From Setaria digitata (taxonomy: Eukaryota; Nematoda; Chromadorea; Rhabditida; Setariidae), in the NCBI GenBank assembly GCA_003640385.1, contig RCAB01000263.1:1-64000 (forward strand): 64,000 nucleotides of DNA, written 5' to 3'. This document shows, piece by piece, positions 1-12,023 of this stretch. The position numbers and the translations under genes are program-made. The notes under the pieces are model-generated. The model ran no database searches and was not told where the DNA came from. It worked only from the letters and a program-made list of their open reading frames with translations. Each line of letters opens with the position of its first letter. Positions within the stretch are counted from its first letter, which is position 1.

Positions 1-2403
1 TTTTTTTTTTTTTAAAGTGCCATTTATTCGTGTGGTCATCAGAATGTGATGAGAGCATCACATTCTCTCCATCTAACCATCCCTTCCCCCGCTTTTCTCA
101 TCTTCCAATCTAAACCCCCCAAAAACCCATACAAATTCGTCATTTTCGATTCGTTCCCCGAAGTTGTACTATATAGCAGCATTCTATAAAGTTTTGTCAT
201 TATTGTGACAGTTATTGAAAATAGCAATTTTAGATTGGAATACACCTATAAGAATAGTTTTTCAATAATATATCTATAATTATTCTTGGGGGGGAGAAAA
301 AAAAAAGACAAAAAGCTTAAAAAAAAAATTGCTTTTTTTTTTTCCTCTCTCATCCTCCTTTTCAAATAAGTTGATTGATTGTTGTACGTTTTGATTTTTT
401 TTTTTCTTTTTTTTTTTAGGAATATTATTAACTTTAGAGGCTTGATGTTTTGTTGGCATTTCTTCTGAAATTCCTGTAAATATTGATTTTTGATGGTATA
501 ATATGCAAATTTTCGAAATTTTTTCCTCAAAAGAGTATTGAAATTCGGTTTGAAGATTTTTGACAAAATAAAAAAGAAATTGGCAGAAGCGTTTTTTTTT
601 GCTTTCCTTTTAATTCCTAGAGAAAAAAAATTTAACCGGATGATAACTTTCGACAGAGCAATATTTAACCGATTTTTCAAGTAAATTTAATTTGTTTGTT
701 GCGAGAACCTGTAGTGTGACATTACACTGGTAATGGTAATGGTAATTGTTCCCATCTTACAATTGGTCCAATAACTTTGAACTATTTCGAAATTAGCAAA
801 TGCTATTCATCTCTTTTGCATTTTTCTATTTCTACTTCTTCCTACCTTCCTTCCTTCCACCACCATTACTTTTCCTTCGGAACAACAACTACCTCACATT
901 ACGAGAGAAATGAGTAAGGATTGTTGTATTTTATGAGATATGAATAAGAAAAAAAGAATAAAAAATGGCGAAATGAAATGGTTTAAAATTTTTGCCTCTC
1001 ATTTTTACCCTTTTACTAATACTAACACTAAGAGTTTTTGATGAAAAGAGGAATAATTTTTTGAAATAATTACAACGAATGGCATCATAGTTATCCAATT
1101 GTATTTCCCGCTGTGATTGTTATGGGGAAAGATACGAGGGGGGGGGGGTAGGGAGGAGAGGAAAAAAAAAAAAGGTTTAATTCTATTAGTTGATGATGAT
1201 AGGGTAACGGAGTGAAGGAAAAAAAAAAAGAAAAAACTGAAAAAAGGTAAAAGGTATACAAAAGAAATTTGAAAAAAGTAGAAAAAAAAAATGCAAAAAT
1301 TTAAAACGACATTAGCATTTGAGGCCTTTAAATTATCAGTTGAGATGAATGCCTTTGCATTTAGGGGGGAAAAAAAAAGAAAAAGAAAGAAAAGAGAAAA
1401 ATTCAGCATACAACAATGTCTGAATATGGGAATTCCCAGCAATAAAGCTTTATTTGTATTCTTAAAATAAATTTAACAAAAAAAAAAAAAAAAAAAAAAC
1501 TACATGACACTTAATATACAATTAACTTAAAGTCAATTTTGTTAACTTTTATTTCAGAAATTTATCATTTTCAATAAGTAATTTCTTTTTGTTTTAATTT
1601 TGATTTTAAATTTTTTTTTTTTTTTTTGTTGCAAAATATTCCAAATATGAAATTATATGAGGAAAAGTCATGTGAACTTTTATTGTTTTTGTTGAATCAT
1701 TTCAAAATCATTGGTATTGTTCATTCAGAAGCTTATTTTAACGGCTTTCTTCGCTCCTCACTTCTTGATTATAATTTATTTTATCAGTTTAAAGAGAGAG
1801 AGAAGGAGAGAGAAAAGAGAAAAGAAAAAACCTTATTCATCATAACATCTGTGCTTATCCCTCTTTTTTTCCCCTCTGTCTCTGTTTCTCTCTCTCTCTC
1901 TCGCTGTTTCCAAATAATCGCTTTTCTTTTTCACTTTCTCTTCTACTTTTTTGTTTTTTTTCTTAAATTTTTATCAAAATTTTTTTCAAAACTTTCACTG
2001 ATTTTCAACAAGTTTCAAATGTTTATTTCTTTGTTTTCTTTTCCATTCTTCTCTTTCATTTTGAAAAAATTTAAAAAAAAAAATAAAATAAAAACAAAGA
2101 ATGAAAAGAAAAAGAAAATCAACTTTTAAAAATTTAGAAGAAAAAAAAAATGAAGGCGTTATGGAAAAAATCATATTTGCAGCACTTGAATTTATTGGTT
2201 TAAAAAAAAAAATCCAAATATTTCTTCATCCATGTTGAAGGATTTTTTTTTTTTCGTCTCATAATTTATCTAAATTTATAACTTACAATTCTACTGATAA
2301 CTACATGCGGAACGAGCAATTCCTTTTTTTTTTTTTTTTTTTGCTTTCATTTTTTAACCAATGAAATGCAAAGAATCCGAAAAATTGTTAAGAAAGAAAA
2401 TTT

Positions 2404-2603
2404 TAAGAATTATTCCTGATTTAGTCATGATCCAGTTCAAAATTTAGTGTGTTCATACTGCGATCATAATCTGATGAAAAAATTGCTGGATATTAGTCAT
2501 TAAGAAAAAAAAAAAATCCTAAGAATTATTCCTGATTTATTTAGTCATGATCCAGTCCAAAATTTAATGTGCTCATACTGCGGTCAGAATCTGATGAAAA
2601 AAA
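2404..2603. repeat. Two-copy tandem repeat, period about 116 bp
   Basis: A segment of about 80 bases starting taagaattattcctgat at 2404 recurs at 2520 with a few substitutions and a 4-base insertion. The copies share the catgatccag and catactgcg blocks. This is an imperfect local duplication in noncoding DNA. Confidence 0.8.
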
Positions 2604-4384
2604 CAAAAACAAAAAATCGCAAACTTCTAAACTCTCCGTAAGGGGAAAATCCTTAATGTGACTATATGCTGAGGTTTTATTTTAATAGGGTAAACTTCCT
2701 ATCGACTTTCAATGCTAACCATTATATTTTGTTAAATGAGAACAACGTTAACGTAGTTGAAGTTCCAGAACTGCTGCAGACGGAACTGATGCTTTATCTG
2801 AATACTACTGTCATGTTACAAGAAAAATCAGATCAACAGTATAGTTTACACTAGATCTGCTAGCGTGAAACACATAGTACAGTTACTTCATGAATTATGC
2901 CTCAAGTAAGGGACAAGCGTGGATTCAGAAATTTACCGTATGTGTGTCATTTCAGCCGACATTGGAAAATTTTGTGCAGTGAAATTAATGTTATTGCTTT
3001 GCTGTTGCGGAAATTACGGAAATCATTACAGGAATTACATTACGAAATAATAATAAGCTCTTTTAGTCTATGCAAAAGAAATTGTCTAATTCTGTGCTCG
3101 AACTCCCATTCCATACAACTGAAAACAATTTCAAATGTTCACTTTTGTTTTTTTTTTTTTTTTTTTTTCATCTATCATTCCATTTTGTAAATTTTACGTC
3201 TAATTTCCCATACACAAATGACTTTTTACCTCAACATGAAATCCTGTCTCAATGTTCCTCTTACTTTTCGTGCTTGCATCATGTACTCATTACGTACGCG
3301 TATTCGGCTTGCACTCCTCATTAAGTGTTTCATTAATTGTCATTTTATACCTCAAATATTGCTACTGAAAATTATGCCACATCAGTTAAGTTTGGTAATT
3401 ATCAAGTATTGTTACAGATTTCATGTCATCCTCTCACTGTAACACACTGCTTGAATGAACTTTACATTCTTAATTCTCGACCTTGAAGTGTCTTCTTTTA
3501 ATTGTAACACCGTTTTCAAAGGGAAGGAAAGGAATAACTCTCCTTTTTCGAGTAAATTTGTTCGACATTAGCAATATTTGTCTTCACATATTTTAGTTCT
3601 AGCATTTTTATTCCAAATTACCTGACTTACTCATTTGTCTGCTTCAAAACTTAAAAGTGACTATGTAATAATAGTCAGACGATGCACGTTTTAGATTTAA
3701 ATTCAGGAAGATTGACAGTGCTGTTGATATTTTCAACAAAATCTTCCCTCTACTAAAGGAATTTTTGACAACGTCTTTATTGCTTAATTTGTTCATTTGT
3801 TTATTTTTCAATTATTACCTGAAATAATACTTGATATTAGCAAAAGAGTACACATCGTAATTCGTGCTTCACTTGATTTTGTTCTAATTTTTGAATCTAA
3901 TTTAACCTTCCTTCTTCATTTAAATTTTTCTATAATAACTCATTTAAATTTAATCTTTTTTTTTTAAAGAAGAAAATTGCTTAAAAATATTTTAAATATT
4001 CTCATTTTTAGGGTTTCAATACCGCATGACTCATTCATATGTATATATATTTGATTGAAATATAGTATTCATGATAACGAACGTTATAATCAATTAGATG
4101 TTGATTGACACGGGTTAGACGGAAATATTCATATCAGTATCAAATATATTATCAGTATTCAAATGATAATGGAATGCTCCTTTTTCGCGATAACATTCAC
4201 TTCAGTTCACTCACTGTTCAGTCATTTCCCTCGCATCTCGCGTCCCGTTTTTGATACCTTTTCCACCGCTCTTGGCACCTGCCCCCCCCCGTTCTTGGCA
4301 CCTTCCCCGATTAAATACACACCAGTTCGATTTCCTCCTTCTCCATCTCTTCTCTCTCTCTCCCCGCACCCATCTTCTTCTTCT

Positions 4385-4415
4385 TCCCTCTCTTGTGTAT
4401 GTGTGTGTGTGTGTG
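4385..4415. repeat. (GT)n microsatellite in a pyrimidine-rich tract
   Basis: A run of alternating T and G lies inside a long C/T-rich block (about 4320-4500). It is simple-sequence DNA; the open frames across it have Ser/Pro/Leu-rich low-complexity translations and are not credible genes. Confidence 0.8.
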
Positions 4416-5737
4416 GCCCTCCGTTTCTCCCGCTCCCTCTCTCCCTCCTCTTCTCTCTCCTCAGTCTCTTCTATATTTCTTCATTCATCTCGGTTCTTTT
4501 CGTCACGACAATTTTTCCCTCCGATAAATTGTCTCAGTTGTAAGTAATGTTAAAAGTTTAGAAGCGAACAAACCAGAAGTAACAGAGAAAAAGTCACAAT
4601 AAGATGAATAATTGCATTAACTGTTCCTTTTTCATACTTTTTTTCTCTAAACTTCCTGTAATTTTTCCCTCCCTTTTTTTTCCTCAGCGTTTCTTTTTTT
4701 TTAATCATAAAATGAAAAAAGAGAAAGGAAATGTTAGCAACAAATCTACTTTTAAATTAGTCTCAGACAAAAAGAAAAATTTCTCTTTTGTTTTAATTAG
4801 CACCAGAAACTGACTTTATCAACTTGATTATTTACACATATTTGAATTAGCAAGAAAATAGTTAATAAGTAAACAATTTTATTGGTGCAAAATATGATAG
4901 AATAATGAATAAATATGCACTATCGCTTATATGATTGGAAATATTTCACGATTGGTAGGCATAAATTCTTAATCCAAAAAATATCCGTTAATAACATGGG
5001 TGCAGTTCTGAATTCGAACCAGATGATAAGGTTTCACATAGCAAAAATTCAAATTCAACTTCACTTTTTTTCCAATCATGAAGTAATAAATGATTTCAAG
5101 TTGATGTTTGGCAACTATTTCTTTCCATTATCAATTCTTTATACAAAACCACTTAACATTTCTACATTTTTATGCGATTTTATCAGGAATGTTATTGTCT
5201 TATCAATTCAAAATTGAACTGATAACTATCTTTGTTTCTTACCACCTACATTCTTCATTTCTCGTAATTCATTCTTACTATAAAAATACACACATCTCTG
5301 CATACCACGCATTTCCCGAACACTTCTTATCTGTCGAATGATTATCGTTTGAATTCTTGCATCATTTTAAATCCCCAAGCAAGTTAATATTTGGCAAGCT
5401 TTTTTGCTAGTCATCGCTCTATTACATATCAAATATTGCTGTGGAAAATTGAACATTTATCATCACACCTAGAAATTTACAGTGTGCCTATCGTACTGAG
5501 GCAATATCACTGCATTACAGTGATAACTTACTTGTAGAAGAAATGCTGTTTATATTGATAATTGCTTGGTAAATAAGCAATCGAAACTCTGCAACTTCCC
5601 ATTTATTGGATAGATTTTGAGGAAATGAAATTGATGTTAGATCATTTTAGTGGCTGCCATTTGCTGGCAACATAATAAAAGAATGTGCGTAATGTGCCTC
5701 ACACACCCGACACCAAAATCAGGAATCCATCCATCCA

Positions 5738-5770
5738 ACCCCGACCCCAACCCCAACCCCAACCCCGACT
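5738..5770. repeat. Short (CCCCAA)n tandem repeat
   Basis: About four direct copies of a CCCCAA-like hexamer are followed by degenerate copies. It resembles ciliate-type telomere sequence but is far too short and internal to be a telomere; treated as a simple repeat. Confidence 0.75.
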
Positions 5771-6260
5771 CAACTCAACCAACTAAATAGCTATTTCCCT
5801 TTCTTTCCAATACCACCCTCCCCTGGATGTGTCATCGTCTGTGACGTCGTGCGACGCCGCCTGCCTTCTCTCCATCTTGTGCTTCCACTTTTCGCGGCCT
5901 TAGAATGCCACCGATATGCGGCCCAATGATTTTGCATATATATAACAATTATGCTTACTAAAAGAAGTACATATTGAAGATTTTCCTTCCCTTTTCCTCT
6001 CTTTTGTTTTGTGTGTAAAATAAAATGTTCATTTACAGTAATAGTAATGAATGAAAGGAGCAAAAAATATTCCTGTATATGTATGCTTGTACACATTTGT
6101 TTTAATCATTGAATTTTTTTGTTAATTTATAATCAAGTAAAAATAATGGTATGAGATATGAGCTTGTGACAGGTAGGGATATGTAATGTGGACGTACGTT
6201 AACTAAATGACGAATATCTGTGTACGATTATTCTGTTGTGTGATGCTTGTTCAATAATCG

Positions 6261-6316
6261 AATTCCAGACCAGAGCCATTCGATCGAGCTCGCAGCAAGG
6301 AGCGAATGGTCCAATG
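6261..6316 (+). promoter_or_regulatory. Putative trans-splice acceptor and myosin start codon
   Basis: An aattccag sequence ends at 6268, 45 bases before the ATG at 6314. The start was chosen because this small first exon ends SEISYLQ at a GT donor (6350) and joins in frame to [15 protein letters not shown], which matches the myosin II N-terminus. Spliced-leader use is inferred only. Confidence 0.4.
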
Positions 6317-9300
6317 GCTGGCGCAAAATCGGAGATCTCTTATCTGCAGGTCCATAATGAAAGAAAAAAAAATTAAATTTATTATCCCCTTTAATTTATT
6401 AATTAAATTTGTTATTTTTTAACAAATTACGAATTTAAATCAACTAAATTATATAAGAAAAAAAGAAACATATCTTGGGAAAGGTCCAAGAAATAAGCAA
6501 GGAGATAGAGCAAATAAATGAAGTATGAAAAATGAAGAAAATTTAATAAAGACGAAGAAATTGGAGTTTTATCCACTCATATTTTTCATTTCTGGATCAT
6601 CAAGAGAGTCATCATCAATTGTCAATACGGGATTTATTATACCGTGATTAATGCGGAATTAAGCGGAATATTGCGGACTTTTACTTGGGAATGACTTTGA
6701 GGAAAAACTGACGTAAACTAACGCTTTTGAATAACGCTTTTTCTTTCCACCGTTTTCATCTTGATTACTGATAACAGTAATTACGTTGTCGAGATTCCGG
6801 AATGCAATGAGTGCATAATTCGATTATTTGGTTGATTGTTACTCGAGAGATACTATGAAAACTCTAAAAATAATGAGAATTGATCATTCAGGTGCAAAAG
6901 GATATTGTAGCTGATCCAGCGCTTCAAGCAGAATGGGCAAAGAAAAGATTGGTATGGGTTCCACACGAAACAGAAGGTTTTATTGCTGGAAGTATCAAAG
7001 AAGATCGTGGGGATGATGCCGTCGTTGAGCTTGTTGATAGCGGGAAGGTATTCTACTGGAAATATATACCTCAGATATTATTTACTTGTCCCAGTATCGC
7101 AGTAATTTAAAGATGATTAAGTATTTGTGATGTTTTCTCTCCCTGTCGAAATTTTATACCGAGGAAGGAACAAATTTGGTGCAAACCTAACAACAGATCC
7201 TGATTCCGGGAACTTGTGGTTGTTATATTTCTCGCTAGTTAGTACTATATTATTCAAAAGCTAAATTTAGATTAAAGTCCACTACGGTTTTTTCTTTTTT
7301 TTCAGCGATTAACATTGAGCAAAGATGACTTGCAAAAAATGAATCCGCCGAAATTCGATAAGGTAGAAGATATGGCGGAATTAACTTGTCTCAATGAAGC
7401 TTCCGTTCTACACAATCTTCGGGAGCGCTATTTCTCTTCTCTTATATATGTAAATTTACATTTTTTGCTTTTATATATAAGTGATTAGAGGTCGGAAGTT
7501 TTCATTCCTATACTTACAGCAATGTCACTCGGTCGCGTCCGTCGCTCAGTTAAGCTGCGACATAAACGCTATTTACAGAAGGTTATCATAGTCATCGTGT
7601 AGATGAACGTTGCCCGCAAAACTTTACTATGAACATTTGTATTTCAGACTTATTCTGGTTTATTTTGTGTAGTTATTAATCCATACGAGAAGCTGCCAAT
7701 ATACACAGAAACATTAATCGAGTCATTCAAAGGAACGAAGCGTAAGGAAATGCCGCCCCATATATTTGCAATTGCAGATATTGCTTATCGGTCAATGCTT
7801 CAAGGTCATCTATAATCTTATCATTTGTTAGTTGATGAAGAAGGTAGCGAGGGGCATTCACTTATCAGTGGTCATTCATCTGCAACAACATAACGAAATC
7901 TGTTGTTGTTGCTACCACTATTGCCATCTGTTCTAAGAATGTTGGAGAAATATTAATGCATTTAAAAAGATATTACCAAGAAAACTGTTAATATAAATTG
8001 ATCAAATTTGGATTCGATACTTCATTACTCTTATGATGTATGCAAGTCGAAGATTTCATAGACATTTATGAAATTTCGGACTTGCTGTATCTAACTAGTG
8101 CAATTTTTTGGACCGATTATAGAACTCTTTTTTTTTTTTCATGAAATTCTTTAGTCATTGCTACTGTTGAGCACACATTTTTATTTCTGAAAAGAAAAGT
8201 ATAAAAAGTATTTAGATAAAATTAACTTATTGCTATGATGGCTTGTTTTTTTTTTTTTCAGAACGGGAAGATCAATCAATTCTTTGCACGTAAGTTTTCT
8301 CGTTGCAAATAATTCCTTTCTTTTCTTTGAAGAAAGGTAAGTGTTGCGTTTTGAATTTTCTGTTATCACTGTCTGCTTTAATAATACGTTATTCCATTCT
8401 TTTCCTTTGATAAATATTTTTAATATTTCTTCAGTGGTGAATCTGGTGCAGGTAAAACGGAAAACACAAAAAAAGTTATCCAATATTTGGCTTATGTAGC
8501 TGGTGCAACAAGGCAAGGAAAAAGTAATTCTCCATCAAAGGTATAGTTTTTATTGCATTGTGATAAGTTAAAACCTGCCAGCGATCAGTAGCATTACTTT
8601 TGGAAGATCACTTGCATTAAGTGGTCAGTCATGGTGTGGTAATTATCAAGGATTTTTGAATTATTTATATTCACGCTTTACTGTCGGTCATTAATGCCTT
8701 GTGATTTGCTTGCAGTTTTGTTTACTATTTAAACCGTAGTATTGTTCTTGCAGATTTCAATATAATATAACAAAATTTTGCAACTAAATTTAAGTATGGT
8801 TAAGAGTAACATAATTTTTTTTTTTTTTTTATTACAGCAGAAACATGACATGGAGAATGTTATCGTAAGTTTCTCGCAGTGCTTAGCTTGCATATATTTG
8901 TTGCTAATTTTCTGTCTAAATGTCAGATGTCATCCACCGCAGTGTACTTGTATAGATTTGAAAGATTCTCGTTTTTCCTTGTTTATAAATTTTCGAATCG
9001 AAGTGTTGTCATTTTATGTCCTTTTCTCATTTTTTTTTTTTTTTTTTTCAGCTTTATCATTCCGTGCGCTTTATTTTTAATTTGTCGTTTAATCTTTTTT
9101 TTTTCTTCTTATTTTGAAAAGGATGCTTACTAACATACCGTCCAATTTTTCTCTCATCATTTTTTTTTTCACTGATGTATTATCAAAAACTTTACATTCC
9201 ATTCTGCATTAATGAAAGCAACCATTGTTAATAGTGATGAGTTTTAACGAATGGGCTTATCAGCAGAATCACTCGAAGCACGAAATCTTTCCATCATTCA

Positions 9301-11979
9301 AGTTTACATTGTAGAGCATTGGGAAGAAAACTTTTCGGAAAGGAATTTTTAGCAGTTAGCGTGGTTGATTTGAAAACATCCAGAAAAAGGGACGCTAAAA
9401 ATTGTCCTAATAGCTTATATTTTGCTTTTACGCTTGCATGGTGAACTTACCACTGAGTGTATGTTCCCAACCAATAGTCATCTAGTTTCGAGCATGAATC
9501 CACCAACCAATAGTTTTTCCTATCTCTACCAGTTCTGTGGCAGTAAACCAGGAATTTCCCCTGTAAATGAAATAGTCATTAAAATATAAATACGCAAAGC
9601 TCTTTGAGCTTCACAATGAATGAATGGATGAAACTAAGCTGAATTTTTACAGGACCATAATTAGCTCAATCTTTATTGCTTCCTAATATCAGAAAAAAAT
9701 TATTTGTGTAAATAATGTGAAAGGGAATTTCCGGGTAACGTCACAGGCACGCTTGTAACATGTGATGTTCACAGCATAAAAAACAGAAATGCCTTTTGTT
9801 AGTTGGAGCAAACTAAATATTTCACTACAAAAAGCTATTTTTCAGGGTGAATTGGAGCATCAGCTTTTGCAAGCTAACCCAATCCTTGAAGCGTTTGGTA
9901 ATAGTAAAACTGTGAAAAATGACAATTCGTCAAGATTTGCAAGTTTTTTATCTTCAAATTTTTCTCGAAAAAAAACTTCCGGACAGTAGTTAAGAAAAGT
10001 AAAATTTATCTGATTTATGGGATTCTCTGTAGCATGTTCCAAGTGATAACTCTGATTTGCACACTGTCAAGGTACAACCTTTGAGGAAAATTTTTGTAAG
10101 ACTAGCTATTAAAGGTTACACTTAATCTGTTCGCTAAAGGCAGTAGTATTTCGGATTGCTTAATTAGTCACTACCACAGTTTCTTTAGGCCTGCTTGAAA
10201 TTTCTGAAATGTATACTTTAGTGTGCACAAGTGTGACTTAGTTGTTGACATATCTATATCGTGGTGAGGTTTCCGGATTCAGTTTTGGAAAAACCCTCAT
10301 ATGTGCTTTAGTATTTTTTGAATTAAAAGGGATCGGCTGTTGATTTAAATAAAAGTTCAGTGACTAGGTGTAACTGGTTTTTTTCTTTTTTTTAGGGTAA
10401 ATTTATCAGGATTAATTTTGACATGTCTGGATATATTTCTGGCGCGAATATCGAGTTTTATTTACTTGAAAAGTCCCGTACATTGCGGCAAGCAGGAGAC
10501 GAGCGATCCTTTCACATTTTTTATCAATTCCTACGTGGTACTTCTGCAGCTGAAAAAGGTATTTTTTTAATGAAAATTTTCGTCATGTAATTTCATGCAT
10601 TTGAATTTGCTGTAATTTTGTGATGCTTTATTGTAATTTGATCAAGCTGAATGAATTAAATTTCAGGAAATTTTCTTTTGGAAGATGTAGACAAATATCG
10701 TTTCTTAAATAATGGCTATATTAATTTACCAAATGTTGACGATGCCAATGAATTTCATAACACTGTTCGGTCCATGAAAATTATGGGTTTTCAAGAAGAG
10801 GAAATCACTTGTAAGTTCTATGTGAAAGCGTTCGAATCACACCATTAAGATCGCATTGTTCAAGAACTCAGCGTTGTCATGCTGTTCACGAAAAAATTTT
10901 TCAGCTGTATTACGTCTAGTATCTGCAGTTTTGCTTTTTGGAAATATGCAATTTTTCCAAGAAAAGAAATCGGACCAGGCTATTCTTCCGGATGATAGAG
11001 GTAAGGGTATGAAAAAATTGCCTTTTGTCATAATTTTTAGGCTATATATTCCTTTTGCAAGTGACTTAATGTCACTATATTTTACTTTTAGTTGCGCAAA
11101 AACTATGCCATCTGTTGGGTCTACCGTTAGTTGATTTTACAAAAGCTTTTCTGCGTCCTCGCATAAAAGTTGGCCGAGAATTTGTGCACAAAGCACAAAA
11201 TAAAGAACAAGCGGAATTCGCTGTTGAAGCTATAAGCAAGGTTCGTGTTGTACGAGTATTATGTTTTGCTTTTGGCAATTTTTGCGAATTTTTAGTAAAA
11301 TGTTGGATATATTTCCTGCATTTTGTAGAAAAAGTTTGCAATATCAAGCTATTCAATGTCAAACTTTTACTAATCGTAGTGATTTATCGATAGTATATTC
11401 GATCCAGCTTACCTCTGCAGAATTGTGAGACGTAACTTTTACAGGCCTGTTATGAAAAAATGTTCCGGTGGCTAGTTGGTCGTTTAAACAAATCCTTAGA
11501 TCGAACACGTCGACAGGGTGCTTCATTTATAGGTATATTAGATATTGCTGGGTATGTCATATAGACTCTTTTTTTATTTAATCCTTTGCTTAATAAATAT
11601 TTTATATTGTATCTGTAATGGTTTTTAAAAGTGTGATTTTATTTTCTTCCAAGTTCTAGACCTCAGTGGTCATCTGACTCATTGTTTTCGGTGGATCCTG
11701 TCTTGAATGCAATATAAAAATTTACAGGTTTGAAATTTTCGAATTGAATTCCTTCGAACAGTTGTGCATCAATTATACAAATGAGAAGCTGCAGCAGTTG
11801 TTTAACAATACAATGTTTGTCCTAGAGCAGGAGGAATATCAGCGTGAAGGCATTGATTGGAAATTTATCGACTTCGGCCTTGACTTACAGCCTACTATTG
11901 ATCTCATTGAAAAGGTAATCTTCGTAACTCTAAACAGCTTTCTTGTACAGGCATTTGTTTATGTAATTTTTTTTATTTC

Positions 11980-12023
<44 letters not shown>

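Larger units (their letters stand above)
1..6313. other. Intergenic region upstream of the myosin gene
   Basis: No supportable gene was found. The stretch is AT-rich with many A/T homopolymers (for example around 1480-1500, 2325-2342 and 3149-3168), a pyrimidine-rich block at about 4320-4500 and a few short open frames that are mostly Lys/Phe/Ser homopolymer translations. The last 50 bases contain an aattccag sequence ending at 6268, a possible trans-splice acceptor for the myosin mRNA. Promoter elements could not be identified with confidence. Confidence 0.6.

Noticed and set aside
246..2129. Long Lys- or Phe-rich open frames near the left end
   Set aside because: They run through A/T homopolymers and purine/pyrimidine tracts and have no recognisable domain.
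2666..2854. Open frame with a segment (VPELLQTELMLYLNTT) faintly like the region before the cyclic-nucleotide domain of ERG-type channels
   Set aside because: The similarity covers about 20 residues only; flanking residues and the downstream frames do not continue the channel, and no splice structure supports it.
2897..3190. 97-codon open frame
   Set aside because: It ends in a poly-Phe run from a T homopolymer, has no recognisable domain and no coding-like neighbours.
5007..5023. tRNA-like T-arm on the minus strand (stem-loop containing GGTTCGAAT)
   Set aside because: The 5-bp stem and 7-base loop fit a T-arm, but no matching acceptor stem, D-arm or anticodon arm is present upstream on that strand.
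5738..5770. Telomere-like C-rich repeat
   Set aside because: Only about four units, internal to the sequence, with no subtelomeric context.
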